Part shown: positions 21,490 through 33,342 of the stretch, piece by piece
Position numbering within the stretch: position 1 is the first letter of the stretch
How the letters are laid out: every line of letters starts with the position of its first letter
Assembly (NCBI GenBank): GCA_951640195.1
Contig: OX621164.1
Location: 2,709,098 to 2,773,097, forward strand
Origin: Porpolomopsis calyptriformis
Lineage: Eukaryota > Basidiomycota > Agaricomycetes > Agaricales > Hygrophoraceae
DNA: 64,000 nt
Reading direction: 5' to 3'
Translations under genes and position numbers: made by a program
Notes under the pieces: model-generated
Database searches by the model: none
What the model saw: only the letters and a program-made list of their open reading frames with translations
What the model was told of the DNA's origin: nothing

Positions 21490-24400
21490 TTATCCCCACT
21501 CTTCTTCAAGCTCACGTGCTAAGAAATCGTCCTGCTCTTCCTCTTCCTCTTCTTCCTCGTCGTCTCCATCGGATTCCTCGGCCGATTGGGGTGGGAGCAC
21601 ATCACTCTGGTTACCATCACCCGTTTGTTCCAATGTGGGGTCCTCTCTCAGGTCATCGGCAGTAATAGCTTCCTTTAATTTTGAGTACCCGGTTCGACCC
21701 GCTGCCAGTTTCTTCCGCTTCGCGAGGGGAGAACTTGGAGCGTCCTGGTTCTTATTATCGCCGTTCAATCCTGATTCGGACGGCGTTCTGCTGCGTAGTC
21801 GTTTGCGGTTCCGTCCGGTTGGGGAGTGGGTGACGCTATTGTTTCGCATTTCGTCAATAAATAATTCAACGGGTGAACCAATCCACCGACCTGATCACGC
21901 TATTCGTTTCATCGTCGGAAAGAATCCCACTCTTTTCGCTCCCTTCGTCTTCGTCGTCACTCTCGTTCATCGCGGCCTCGACCTCGTTATTAATATCGTT
22001 CCAATCAATCTCGCTAAGTTCCAGTGACGGCGGTCGCACGCTTGTTTCGTTTCGGGCTTCCTCCCAGTCTTCTATGTCTAGTTCACCTTCGGATGAGATC
22101 CGATTCCGGTCAATATTAGGGCCCAGGACTGGGACAGATGGATCATCCAAAAGATACGAAGTTTCATCCTGACGGCGCCACAGGGCAATAGAATCCGCGA
22201 ACCAGGCTAACCAGACAATCTTGATCCCACCACGCTTTCGTGCCGTGTCCACTTTCACCGTTCCGCGCTAAAAATAATAGATCAGCATACAAAGGGTATG
22301 ACGAGGTGAAGGAAAGAACAAACCTTAGCTGCAACAACGTGCGTGATATCGCTAGTAAGTTCTGTAGAACAGCGAGCACCGAACATGTGTGCCATCCGCC
22401 ATATCTCGGTTGTTTCTGGTCGGGTGTCCAGGGGTATGACGCTTGAGAACAGAATACGAACCCCCGCGAGGGTTTCTGAACGCAACTTTGGGATTATACT
22501 CTACAGTTAAAGCTTCAGCTTGCCTCGTCAGCGATGCCACCCGCGTAACTTACGGTTACATCGTAAGAGGGTCTTGGTTGTTCTCGAATCCTAGTGGAAG
22601 AGCCGGCCCGTCGGCTTTGGCCCTCTGGTAAGCGGGAGTCGTAAGCAGCAAAGAACTGTCTATGTACTTCCTCCAGGAGCTGTGTGCAAGCGTTTGAAAC
22701 AAGTAGTGAACGCCTGAAGAGATCGACCCACCTTGCGTATGCGTTCCAGCTCAGAGTCATCATTCTTCAGCAATGCCTTGCGGTGAGCCTTCTCTACCCT
22801 TACATGGTCATCACTTGTTTGCATTTCCGAATCCGGCGCACCCTCTGCACCCAATGGCGCATTGTGCCCGCTGGGATTTGTGTCTGGCGGCGAGCCTTGA
22901 AGCTCCTCCTGTTTTTTGGCCAGAGGTCGTTGTTCGAGTTGAGCCTCAAGCGCTAACGAGTTCTGAGTCAGCATTGCCTTCGTTGCCAACTCTACGCGTT
23001 CTCTTTCTTCAGGTGACACCATGGGTGTCACATTCAGCGGTACAGCGGAAGAACGGCCAGAAGAGATGGAGGACGGTGAGAATCCTGTAGGAAAAGAATA
23101 AGTAGAAGTTGTGAGCTCGTTGAGCCTTTGATTTTTACCTGTCGACTGGCGAGAAGGTATGGAACTTGTTAGGGAGTCGACTTTGGGTAAATGTGTGGAG
23201 TTGATATCTCCAATGCCCACAAAGAAATCATCTATGAAACGAAAGGTGAATAGGTCAACAGTCGAAGTGAACGAAGCAAGGACACTCACAAGGTATGACT
23301 TTAATCAGATTTGGACTCCACTCCCACACGTCAGAGCGATCGTCAATGATGACAACCATGGATGTATCACATGGAAATAGGCGTTGCAAGTTCTTTTGAG
23401 TAAGGCCTGACGAGATTCGGGTTTCGAACAAAAAAAAAAAAACAATAAAAACTCACTACCACTTTCATCTCTACTCAAGATACGACCTCCGAATATGTGG
23501 CCACCAGGATCAATAGCGTCGCAAACTTCCTCGGCGTAGGAACGGGTTCCCATTGTGTAAACGTGCATTTCATATTTCGAAGCCACTTCGCAGAGAAAGT
23601 CTTTCCAGCCAGGACTTTCTGAGAATGAGTGATGGGTGCACATATGAGATGGAGTGACAAAATAACTTACCGAGGTTTAATGTAATACATGCATCCTTCG
23701 CTCTCCAACGACCTGTTCTTTCCTTTAGTTTGTTGTGAACTTCTGGGCGATTGGCCGAAGGATTCAAGAGTCAGTCGGAACATCTTGACGTCTTTCAAGG
23801 CATCCCAGTTTGGGTTGCATTCACCCTCGGACTCGGATGACGTATCGTCCGAGTCATCTGAATCGCTTGCGGCGGCTGAAGCCTTCCTGGCCTTCCGCGC
23901 TTCCCAAGCTTGACCCTCCGCGATCCATTCGCCAACGGTGGGGTCAACCGTAGCATGAACTATCGTTTGATCGAGATCCACGATGAGGGACAATTTCCGA
24001 GATTTAAGGAGATGGTCGGCAGTTTCTTTCTCGATTCTTTGTGCCTCCTCCAATGAGACAGTCGGACCAAATGCTGAATGTGTCATTTGGATGGAGGCTC
24101 GAGATGTATCTGAGAAACCTGTATAATCATAACTGCAGATATGTTAGCGCACCATAGAATAACCAAACGCTGTCTCGGGTTACTCTGTCATGTCCTTCCC
24201 ACATATGCCACAGAGGCCACCTATCTGCACGCCATGCTTGCAGGGTTCTTTGACGAGAACGACGGCTTTCTCTCTCGCTCGGTGCTCTGAAATGACATCG
24301 CCTGGTTTGATCTTCCAAACATCGACGTTTCCTTCCACGGCAGAATCCCAGGTTCCAAACCGGCTCTCAAGTTTACCTCTCGGAGTGAAAGAGTAGCTGA

Positions 24401-24503
24401 GGAGACGGGTACCACGTGTGATGGTGGATTGGGGACTTGCGTCGAGAGAAACGACCTTGATGGGATATGGAAGCGTTGGAGGTAGATATAGTTCGGTGGA
24501 CAT
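21490..24503 (-). CDS. FCP1: FCP1-type RNA polymerase II CTD phosphatase
   Basis: Dephosphorylates the RNA polymerase II C-terminal domain and recycles polymerase. Ten exons on the minus strand: 24184-24503, 23671-24132, 23457-23614, 23290-23406, 23139-23231, 22732-23084, 22554-22679, 22324-22500, 21891-22267 and 21490-21835, giving 842 aa. Seen: CKHGVQIGGLCGICGKD, GFSDTSRASIQM, catalytic DLDQT (DxDxT) near residue 159, YTMGTRSYA and VVIIDDRSDVW; a BRCT domain from about residue 544 (GVRILFSSVIPL ... HVVAAKR ... VWLAWF); and an acidic tail (EEEEEEEEQDD). Exon 3 needs the acceptor AAAG|TCCT rather than the nearby CAG four bases earlier to keep the RPGWKDF frame. A tRNA-like element lies about 100 bp upstream. 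Confidence 0.94.
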
Positions 24504-24607
24504 TGGTTTAAAGTCTCAATGTGTGGGGTAAATCGATGTGGCCCTTTGTACACTCCGACACACAAACAGGCAACGGGTACTTTATCAGGAAAGGGAGTCA
24601 CACTTCA

Positions 24608-24674
24608 GTCCGATAACTAAACGGGTAGAGCATCCATCGTGCAAGCAGAGGTTGTGGGTTCAATCCCAGCAGAC
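24608..24674 (+). tRNA. tRNA-like element, probably a decayed tRNA
   Basis: It contains a box-A-like sequence (ACGGGTAGAGC), a near-perfect box B (GGTTCAATCCC) and is followed directly by a run of seven T, a Pol III terminator. The 3' half (GAGGTTGTGGGTTCAATCCCA) resembles fungal tRNA-Lys. The acceptor stem pairs at only about five of seven positions, and the D-stem and anticodon stem pair poorly, so it is probably a pseudogene or an incomplete tRNA. Confidence 0.35.
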
Positions 24675-25153
24675 TTTTTTTCTTTTTTTCGCATTTACTA
24701 ACGGGGATACCTTTTTTTGTAAAACACTGTGTTTCGTTTCAGCTGCTCGTTTCTAACGCTCTAGCCAGTTTCTTTACATGTCAGGACTGTCCTTGTGCTT
24801 TTCAATGAATTAGATCTGGCAAGCTTTTTGCCAACGATGTTGACATTCCGATCATTCTATGTCATGTACCCGGTACCAACTTCAGCCTCAGGAACTCCGG
24901 CGGAACCGCAGGGCTCCTGAAAGGCCATCCTCTCGAGGTCAATACCAGCGTCCTAGGAATACATGAAGCACATCTCGGGGGCTGTCCAGATCGAAATACC
25001 TCGTAATGCTAAGCGGTCACTGGGAATCCAGACTTCCGCCGCCCCTGCATCATGTTGTCAGGGTCAGTCGAGTGGGATGTTTTGAAAGTGGGCCCGAACT
25101 TGGGCGTTCCTTTAAGTACGGGTGCTGAGTCTCACAACGCTCATCCGGACACT
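24675..25153. other. Intergenic, promoter of the DUF6534 gene
   Basis: T-rich terminator tracts at 24675-24715, then unremarkable sequence up to the ATG. No further gene seen. Confidence 0.4.
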
Positions 25154-27292
25154 ATGTCTGCCAGCAATGTCAGCGGGCTCGGTACTCTCGAAAAGGACTT
25201 CTATAGTCCACTCTTACTTGGCGGTCAGTAACTTCGTGTTTCCTTAGAACTTTATCGTCAACCTCTAATTCCGACCAACAGGATTCAGCACTTTCGCGTA
25301 AGTCTACTTGTTCAAACATGGTGGTTTCCCGTCTTTGATAGGTGTAACAGTCTGTGGGGTATCATATACCTCCAAGTGTTTAATTACCTCACAGGTGAGG
25401 TGATTGCCAACGACCGTTTTTACATGAAGTTCGCGGTGAGCCTTCAGATTACAGTCACTGGTCTTCATCTGAACCCTTGATGGCAGGTGGGCTTCTTGTG
25501 GCAAGTGGCTTATAGTCTGCCTTCTTCTTTTGCTCACTAGCCGATGCCCAGGTGTTGGGAGAGTCTTGTGTCTGCCATGAATGCACACACCACCTACTTC
25601 TTTCTTGTCAGCAATTTTGGAAACCCTTCTGCGCTTGCCACACCTATCTGGTAATACCCGATGCTTGCACTTGCGATTTTTTCTAATCACTTGGCGCCCC
25701 ATTGACAGGAGTCTCGATGTAAGTAGCCGTAGTGCCCAATTCAAACCCCCCGGTTGCTTATTCTTGATTTTGGTGCTCACCCGCAGATATTTTTTGCTTT
25801 GAAGGTAGATATACCACTCGAATACTATTGTTAAATCTCATTCGAAAATCAATAGGAAGTTCAAATGCTACTCATACGATGGTATGCAGGATTGCCCAAA
25901 ATCTCGCATCCACTGCTCACTCTGACATTATTATAGCTTGTTCTTGCATCGTCTCTTTGTTAGTAAGAGGCTTTTCATCCTTTCCTGTATCATCAACTCA
26001 ACTCGGATCAATAGTGAGTAGGGGGAGGAAGCTTCTAACTGGATGGGTTGTAAGTGCGCAATCCACTTAATTATCACCGTTTCTCATCTCCAGAACAGCT
26101 ATTATGGTCACTGGTTGAATTTTGTAAGAAAACTCAATAATACCTGTCCGTTATAATGGAATGAACATGCCACCTTTTAGCTCTAGGGATTCGTATGTCT
26201 ATCGATTCTACTTTGGCCGATGTTCTCTGACAAATCTCTGCAGTCATCACCGTCAAGTTGTTCGTTTTGCGGACTTTCTACATGGCACACCATTCACGCA
26301 TTTTTTCTTAGCTTCGGTTTCAGAACAATCCAAATCTACCCCAAGGTTAGAGAGAAAAATTTAAACCATTTCCATTCTTCGCTTATGACTTTCTCACCAG
26401 CAACTTTACAACATTGTTTATGCGGCCGAAGCTTCCTTAATAATAGCAGACATAAGTCTTGCCGCTGCACTCTGTCACTGTCTCTACAAATCAAGGACTG
26501 GCATTCCGCAGTGCGCCATACTCTGCTTAGTATCCCATCCGCCATGTATCGCTAATTTGGGGCTGTTTGCTCAGGATGGATTCGATTCTTCGGGTTTTGA
26601 TGCTATATAGCGTGAATACCAGTGAGCCGCATCGGTTTCACCACCTTCCACCAGGACTTACCTCGAGTGTGTTGTAGCTGTGCTTGTGGTGTAAGTTTTC
26701 ATTCGTTATTCTCTGCCCCTGATTTTAAGCTTTCTATCCCTCAAATACAGCATTGTTACCGTTATCTCAACGAGCCTAGTGGGTATAGCAACTCAATGCT
26801 AACTTTGACGGTTTATTTACATCCTTTCAAGTTTTTCGTGGGGAGCAATTTTCAAAGCTGGCCTCTTAACATGGCGCAAACAAGACGTAGGCGGACTTTA
26901 CCCTAATCATCGGCATCTCCACCGACTAATGGCTTTCATATCGTGCTAGTGTATTTTATTTCATATATGGCTTCGTAGGTTACTCACTCACGTTTCTATT
27001 CCTCAAAGCTGATCCCCACCAACAGTGTGAACATGCGAGAGGGTCTCCGACGTCAAATAGCGACTGAGCGACCTTCATTCGATCTGTCCTCTCTCACTGT
27101 TCCAACCGGCTTTTCCTCCCATGCCGTTCCAGAATCTGTTACCGTTCAAAAGGTGAGCTATGTTTTCCTAGTTCGTTGATGTTTTTTTGAGCAACGAAAC
27201 TATTTTAGTCACATGGCGATGTCCAGGTAGCGGGGACTGATGAAAGCTATCCTGCTGGACGAGACGAGCTTCCCCACGCAAACACAAGTTAA
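25154..27292 (+). CDS. DUF6534-type seven-helix membrane protein
   Basis: Basidiomycete membrane protein family of unknown role, cut into more than a dozen short exons. After splicing: GLGTLEKDFYSPLLLG, NSLWGIIYLQVFNYLTGE, CWESLVSAMNAHTTYFFLVS, NFGNPSALATPIWSLD, SRGRKLLTGWVLLWSLVEF, YNIVYAAEASLIIADISLAA, LCHCLYKSRTGIPQ, SILRVLMLYSVNT, FYFIYGF and MREGLRRQIATE, in the same order as the family (W..YLQ..Y, NFGNP.AL..P.WSL, LLTG, ALC..L..SRTG, Y..NT, NAR.GLR). One intron starts with GC (TTGTG|GCAAGT near 25501). The stop TAA is at 27290-27292. The join between about 26790 and 26950 is not resolved: no single GT-AG choice keeps the frame, so an exon is missed or a small indel exists. Function unknown. 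Confidence 0.65.
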
Positions 27293-27797
27293 CTTTCACA
27301 AAGTTCGAGACCTCCAAATATTATGCAAACCTGATTTGTATGCTTATTCTGGTGTTAATGTGCCATTTCTAGCGCCGTTCGTCTATAATTGAAGGTGAAA
27401 TAATCAGGTAAGTTTAAAGGCAGCGTTGGACTCGGGTTTGTATTGACGAAGTCAACACCAGACGATGATCCGGGTTATTCGGGATGGTTGATGTAGGCGT
27501 GCTGATAATCTGAGTGACAGGGTCAGAAATGGACGGGATGGGATATCAATAGGGCTGATGGGACGTCGCCCGGACACTCAGGCCTGAAAACCACCTTCTA
27601 GACAGCCAGTGTTGTAACCAGAGAACTACACATACAGGCACGAGCCCATCTACTGGAGCTCTTACAGACAACACCGATATATAAGCTGACTGAGACAATA
27701 TGAACTCGAGAAACGTTTAAATGCGATCACAGTCAACAAAAAACACATTCGCGGTCGTACGACTAATGGTACATCTTCTTGGCATCTTAACGTAGCG
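27293..27797. other. Convergent intergenic region, DUF6534 gene / EF2
   Basis: 3' ends of both neighbours. I see no gene; short ORFs here have no family features. Confidence 0.4.
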
Positions 27798-30700
27798 TTA
27801 CAACTTGTCGTAATATGTATCCAAGGAGGGGATTTCGGGCTTCGAAGGCAACGGTTAGCAGATGAACATTTTTTCACACGAACGAGAGTGCGTACCTTGA
27901 GACCTTTGCGCGTGCGGATCTTTGTTACAAGTTCCTCTATCTTACTGCCCTTATCGAGAGGAGCTGTAACAGACATTTCCTGAACACTATCAATGCCAGA
28001 AACAGTTGAAAGCACTTACATCCGGTCATGATCTCCCAATGGTCCAACACGCTCTGAGGGAATGCTTGGCCAGCGGTGTGCGAGCGGAGCTCTCCGTTGA
28101 AGCCGAAAGATTCGCTGACGGGCAAATAGGCTTTAACAGTGAATATGGGAGTTCCGGGCCTTTGCTCCTCGCTGAAGACCTGACCACGACGTTTGTTCAA
28201 ACAACTATAGATGCCGCCGATAGCGTTTTCAGGACATTGAATCTCAACTAGACGGAAGAAGATGTGAGTTAGAAATAGACCATTGCAATGAGAAACGACA
28301 AACCAAGATAGACCGGCTCTTGTAGACCTGGCGTGGCTAAGAGGCAGGCAGCGTAGCAAGCACGGCGGCAGGTGGGGATGATTTGTCCGCCACCACGATG
28401 GATAGCGTCAGCGTGAAGCTGATAAGACAGAACGACGTCAGACAGCATTTTCACGTCAAGTCATTATCGCGTACCGTCACATCCATCACGTTGAATCGGA
28501 CACCACGCATATTCTCCTCGGCACAAACACCTTCCTTGGTGGCCCATTGGAAAGCAGCAACGCAGGAGTCCTTGATTTCGTTCAAGTATTGCACTCCTTT
28601 GGTGACATCAACCAACAGATTAGGGCCGGTGGTTTCTGGACCGAAGCACCAAATCTTCCTAGCGTCCGTAACGTCCCAGCCATGCTCGTCGGCAAGAATA
28701 CGTCCGCGAGCTTTAAAGTCGTCACGAGCATTGATTTTCCCGGTTTCAATTGCTTTTGTTAGCTCTTCGTCAATAGGCATGGCTTTGATATAGAGACGGT
28801 TGTGCTTGTTCTGCGACTTGGACAAGGCAACGATGGAGGACTCTGCTTTGACTGTCTCACGGTAGGGTACGACAGGATCAGACTTTTTGAGTGGGACACC
28901 AGCGTGATCTTCCTCTAGATCCTGAAAGCCAGTCCATGAGAGGTTCGCAGGTGAAAATAGTAAGAAACCAACCTTCAAGCAGATTTCCAAATGGAGTTCG
29001 CCAGCTCCAGCAACGATGTGTTCCCCGGTTTCAGAGATCCATGCTTGCACGCAAGGATCGGATTTTGACAGGCGTTTTAAACCTTCAACGAGTTTGGGCA
29101 AATCGGCAGCATTCTTAACTTCGACGGCGACCTGTACTACAGGAGATACAGAGAACCTCATGACCCTCATATTGTGTGCGGTTTCAGACGTGGTGAGAGT
29201 TCCACTTTTGAGCAAGAACTGGTCGATACCGACGAGACCGACAATGTTTCCAGCCGGGCAGTCTTCGATGGGTTCAATATAGCGACCCATCATCAGGATC
29301 GTACGTTGGATAGACTTGATAAATAGATCATCTTTCTTTCCGGGAATATAGTTGGGACCCTGGATCCGGATCTTGGGTCCGGAACGGACTGTACCAGAGA
29401 AGACACGGCCAAAGGCATAGAAACGACCTTTATCGGAAGTCGGGACCATCTTCGAGACATAAAGAACAAGGGGACCTTTAGGGTCACAGTCTCTGATGCC
29501 AACAGCGGACTCGTCGTCCATGGGACCTTCATAAAGAGTCTCCACGCGATACCGCTGGGCTGTGGCGGGAGAAGGAAGGTTGATGACAATCATCTCAAGG
29601 AGGGAATCACCGGCGGGAAGGAATTTGCGCATGATGGTTTTGAGAAGTGCTTTGCCCTCGGTATCACGTTCTTCCGGGGTGAGTTTAATCTCGAGTTTGT
29701 CAAGCATTTTATCAACCGAGGCCTTGTCGAAGTTCATGACAGCCTCAAAAATCTTGAAGATAGGGTCAAGGACGAACATGTTGAAAGCACGCTCAAGGGG
29801 TTTGCCTTCTTCTGTATTGGCAGACTTGGTCCATTTTCGAGTTGCGGGATTGAAGAAATTGTCCCCCCAAAGTTTGGCCATCATCTTCTCCTTGTCAACC
29901 CCGAATTTTTTGGCGTACCGGCTGGCGAATTGACGGAGAGTGAAACCCCAACCGTGAAGACCCGAACCAAAGGCAACGGTACCCAATTCTGGGTAGACCT
30001 GGACATCGCCAAGTGCGGCATCGTGATAGGTAGAGACGATGACGTTAACGGTTTCGATGGTACGGAGGAATGACTGGAAGAGGTCTTCCTTGGATACTTG
30101 AAGCTCAAGCAAGGCGCGATCGACTTTATTGATGATAACAACGGGTTTGATACGCTCTGTTAGTGCTTGTCGGAGGACGGTTTCTGTCTGGACGCAGACG
30201 CCCTCAACACAGTCTACGACGACGAGGGCACCGTCGGTGACACGGAGAGCAGCCGTGACTTCAGATGAAAAGTCGACATGTCCAGGAGAATCAATCAAGT
30301 TGATCAAGAACTCGTGTCCTGTTATAGACAAATCAGTCTTATTCCGGGCAAAATGGAGGAGTATATTCACCTTCTGTTTTTTGTTTGATGGCAGAGAGAT
30401 TTTCCTTGTTTATCTCAAAGTACATGGAGATAGCAGTTGATTTGATGGTGATACCACGTTCTTTTTCGTCCTCTCTTGTGTCGGTAAAGCGAACTTCGCC
30501 AGCCTTTGCTTGGGCGATGATACCAGCTTTTGAAACCAGTGAGTCGGTCAGGGTGGACTTGCCATGGTCAACTATGCACAGAAATATTGAGAGTACTATT
30601 CGACCTTGGAGGAAAGATGGAACAGACCATGAGCAATAACGCTCATGTTGCGAATGTTCGTCGGCTTATCCATGAGGTTCCGAATCTGGTCTGGAGGAGA

Positions 30701-30822
30701 ACAGGAGATTAGGTTTCAGTGTGCCATTTTGCATCTGTGAGTTCTACGAACCTACTGTAAAGTTACTGGAAAGATAGATAAGCGAAAAGTCTAGAATCTA
30801 TATGAGATTGCACCTACACCAT
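27798..30822 (-). CDS. EF2: Translation elongation factor 2 (eEF2)
   Basis: GTPase that moves the ribosome one codon per cycle. Ten exons: 30818-30822, 30752-30765, 30628-30690, 30371-30571, 28973-30318, 28475-28921, 28304-28418, 28020-28247, 27896-27963 and 27798-27839, giving exactly 842 aa, the usual fungal length. Seen: P-loop AHVDHGKST, switch sequence [21 protein letters not shown], the domain II-V blocks, [10 protein letters not shown] with His at position 699 (the diphthamide residue), [11 protein letters not shown], and the C terminus SLDTYYDKL. The coding sequence begins with a 5-nt exon (ATGGT) and a 14-nt exon, both needed to give MVNFTVDQI. Most introns lie near the ends and the central 1.35-kb exon is uninterrupted. 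Very high confidence. Confidence 0.98.
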
Positions 30823-31382
30823 GATGTCTAGCTCTTAGAGGGAGTTGAAAGGTGGAAGGAGACGTATGTTTGGTAGCACAAGAAAGTTTGGAAAAGATTA
30901 TCGATCTTATTTAGGGCAGGTTTCATTACTTTAAATGGAAATTACTACGAACTCGAATCGGTGTAAAGAGGAGACGGAAGACTGGCTTGGGGAAGTCGAA
31001 AAATGTGTGGCAGAGAACCTACCTTGTTGCAGACAAGGTCGTGATGGTCTCTTCACTTGGTTGGTCTCTCGTTTCCATTTTGTATTATCGTCTTCAAGAT
31101 CATTCGTATAACATGAGAGCTGCAATCGTTCTGACAATCACCTCTTCATTCAGGATGCGAGCATGTTGATGCTCGTCCTGCTAACGGTGAATTAAAATAT
31201 CCGTGCGCAGCGGACTGTCCGCCGTGGCTGTGTCGTTACCTTAAAGGTCATTTGGCTCAAGCAGTGCTTTTACCATCGCTCCAACCCAATCAATCCCGTC
31301 TCCGGCTCTCCTTTAACTTTTATTTTCTCCAGTAAACACCTCCTTGGCTTCCTGACATTTTTCCCCCCTTTTTTCTTCTCAA
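30823..31382. promoter_or_regulatory. Divergent EF2 / palI intergenic region
   Basis: 560 bp between start codons of a highly expressed translation factor and a membrane sensor. Pyrimidine-rich tracts precede the palI-like ATG (31320-31380). No gene seen. Confidence 0.5.
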
Positions 31383-33146
31383 ATGGGCTTTCTTCGACCC
31401 GCAACTCCCGGTTTTCTTGTCACCTTGCTCGCAACGGTTCTTTTAGCTCTCGTATCCTTTTCCGTTCCCTGGTTCCACTCGATATTCTTCCTCAAAGCAT
31501 CTTTATCCTTCGACAATGAAGTCGGATTCATCACTTTCGGCACCTTAGGCTATTGTGTAGAGATAGCGGGTGATACTACTTGTTCAAAACCAAGCATTGG
31601 TTACGAATTGGGTACGGTGCACCAACATCATCCCTCCCTTGATGATCTTGATGTGAATGACTAGATATCAATGGCCTTCTCGGGAACCATTTACCTGTTC
31701 AAATTCCGGAGGTGCTCGTCAAATGGCTCACCTACGCACTTGCACTTCACATCGTTGCACTCTTTCTGGCCGCCTGTTCCGCCGCTTTTGGACTTCTCGC
31801 CCATGTCCGTGAGATGGCCATGGCCTGCTTCAGCACTTGTGTTTCTGGATTCGCCGCCACTGTCGCTCTCCTCGCATTCATATTCGATCTCGCCCTTTTC
31901 TTCGCCGCCAAAGCTCGCATAAACAAGGTACCTGGAGGCTCAGCGACGATGGGAAACGCGATATGGCTCACCCTTGCCGCATCCATCCTTCTCTTCTTTA
32001 GCGGGTGTTTCTTCACTCTCGGCAGGTGCTGCATATCGAATAGGTCTTCCAGGTCGAAATGGGAGAGAAATGACGACGGTCCCGCTCCTTTGCAAAGATT
32101 CCAACCCACCCATGCCGATCAGATGCGGTTGGATGCTGTGAAAGCAGAGGCAGATAGAAAAGCAAGGCAGCAACAGGTTGAAGGTGGTCTCCCAGTTTTT
32201 CCCGAGTCGACCCCCCTCAAAGCGAGGATCGAGGGTGACGAGGTTTACATTGACGATGAAAGTCAGGATCCTTATCGTGACCACAATAATCTTGCCGGTG
32301 CCGCGAGATATGGAAGGCAACCCTCACAAAATGCCGGGCCAGGAGCTGGGTATGCTGGAGGTTATGTCCAAAGGCCTGTTGGTGGCCGTGCAGTTGACCA
32401 GTATTATGCGGAGAGTGATGGCCAATCATCGACTTATCCCCCTCAACCGCTTTCGCGACAGCCCAGTGTTGCTCCTTCAGCTTACCCGCCATCTAACTAT
32501 TCGGCGCCTAATTACGCGCCATCCAACTATCCTGCGAAAACCCCACCGCTTCCAACAACCAACAATGCGTATCTTTCCCCAAATCAACACTATGGCTCTG
32601 ATCGATATGCAAACATATCACAGGACTATGGTCACACCGCAGGAGGAACCACTTGTAAGCCTTTCGTTCCCATTAGTCTTGCGCCACTGAGACATTCCCA
32701 TAGATCATACTGCTACCTCCCACCAACCATACCCAAGCAGCTACTCGCAATATGAGACATATCAGTCACCAGCACAAGCGCCATCTGTGGATCCGAACGC
32801 CTATGGCAGCCCGGCGCCTCAGTACTACCAGTCTGCCTATGCAACAGATCAACACGACCGCAGCTATACCTTGGGTGGCGATAGCTATGGTCTCAACGCT
32901 CTCCCACCTTTGGTAGAGGGCGATCAGGACGATAGATCATACTTCCCATATCCGGGAGATGCTCATCTGGCCACAGGTCCCCCAGCACCTATAAATACGG
33001 ATGTGCATGCCCCGCCATTAAACACCAGTCCGGTGAAGGGTCCACGATCCCCGCGGTCTCCAGTTTACCTATCACATAACGACAGCCCTCCAAGCTACGA
33101 TGCTGGCCCGGCACAGCCCCCCGGAGCTTGGGGAACGAAGGGTTAG
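31383..33146 (+). CDS. RIM9: palI/RIM9 family pH-response membrane protein
   Basis: Membrane component of the fungal ambient-pH (Rim/Pal) sensing complex. Three exons: 31383-31611, 31665-32654 and 32704-33146, 553 aa. SUR7/palI domain: the first span lies at residues 10-30 (GFLVTLLATVLLALVSF), followed by an extracellular loop with GTLGYC and CSKPSIGYEL, then three further spans (ALALHIVALFLAACSAAFGL, STCVSGFAATVALLAFIF, AIWLTLAASILLFFSGCFF), ending at C-C-x-S. The long cytoplasmic tail is disordered, rich in Tyr/Pro/Ser/Gln (SNYSAPNYAPSNYPAK) and ends in a Pro-rich segment. The start is the only ATG before the first span. The Tyr/Pro tail could recruit ESCRT-linked partners as in the Rim pathway (inference). 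Confidence 0.85.
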
Positions 33147-33342
33147 GTTAGTTCTTGGTCGTCCAAAGTCCTTCCCACAGACGATTTGCCACGGATTTTT
33201 CTCATTAAATACGAAGCCGTCTTGTTATTTATTCCGTCTACCAATATCCACGAACAACGTTTTACGCACACCTATGCCTGCCCTAAACTTTTCTGCGTGA
33301 CCTGAAAGAAAATCGTACCCAAACAAGTTTCGCGCATTGAGA

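Noticed and set aside
21490..21600. Acidic repeat (E-rich) near the end of FCP1 as a possible microsatellite gene
   Set aside because: It is the usual acidic tail of FCP1 in frame with the BRCT exons.
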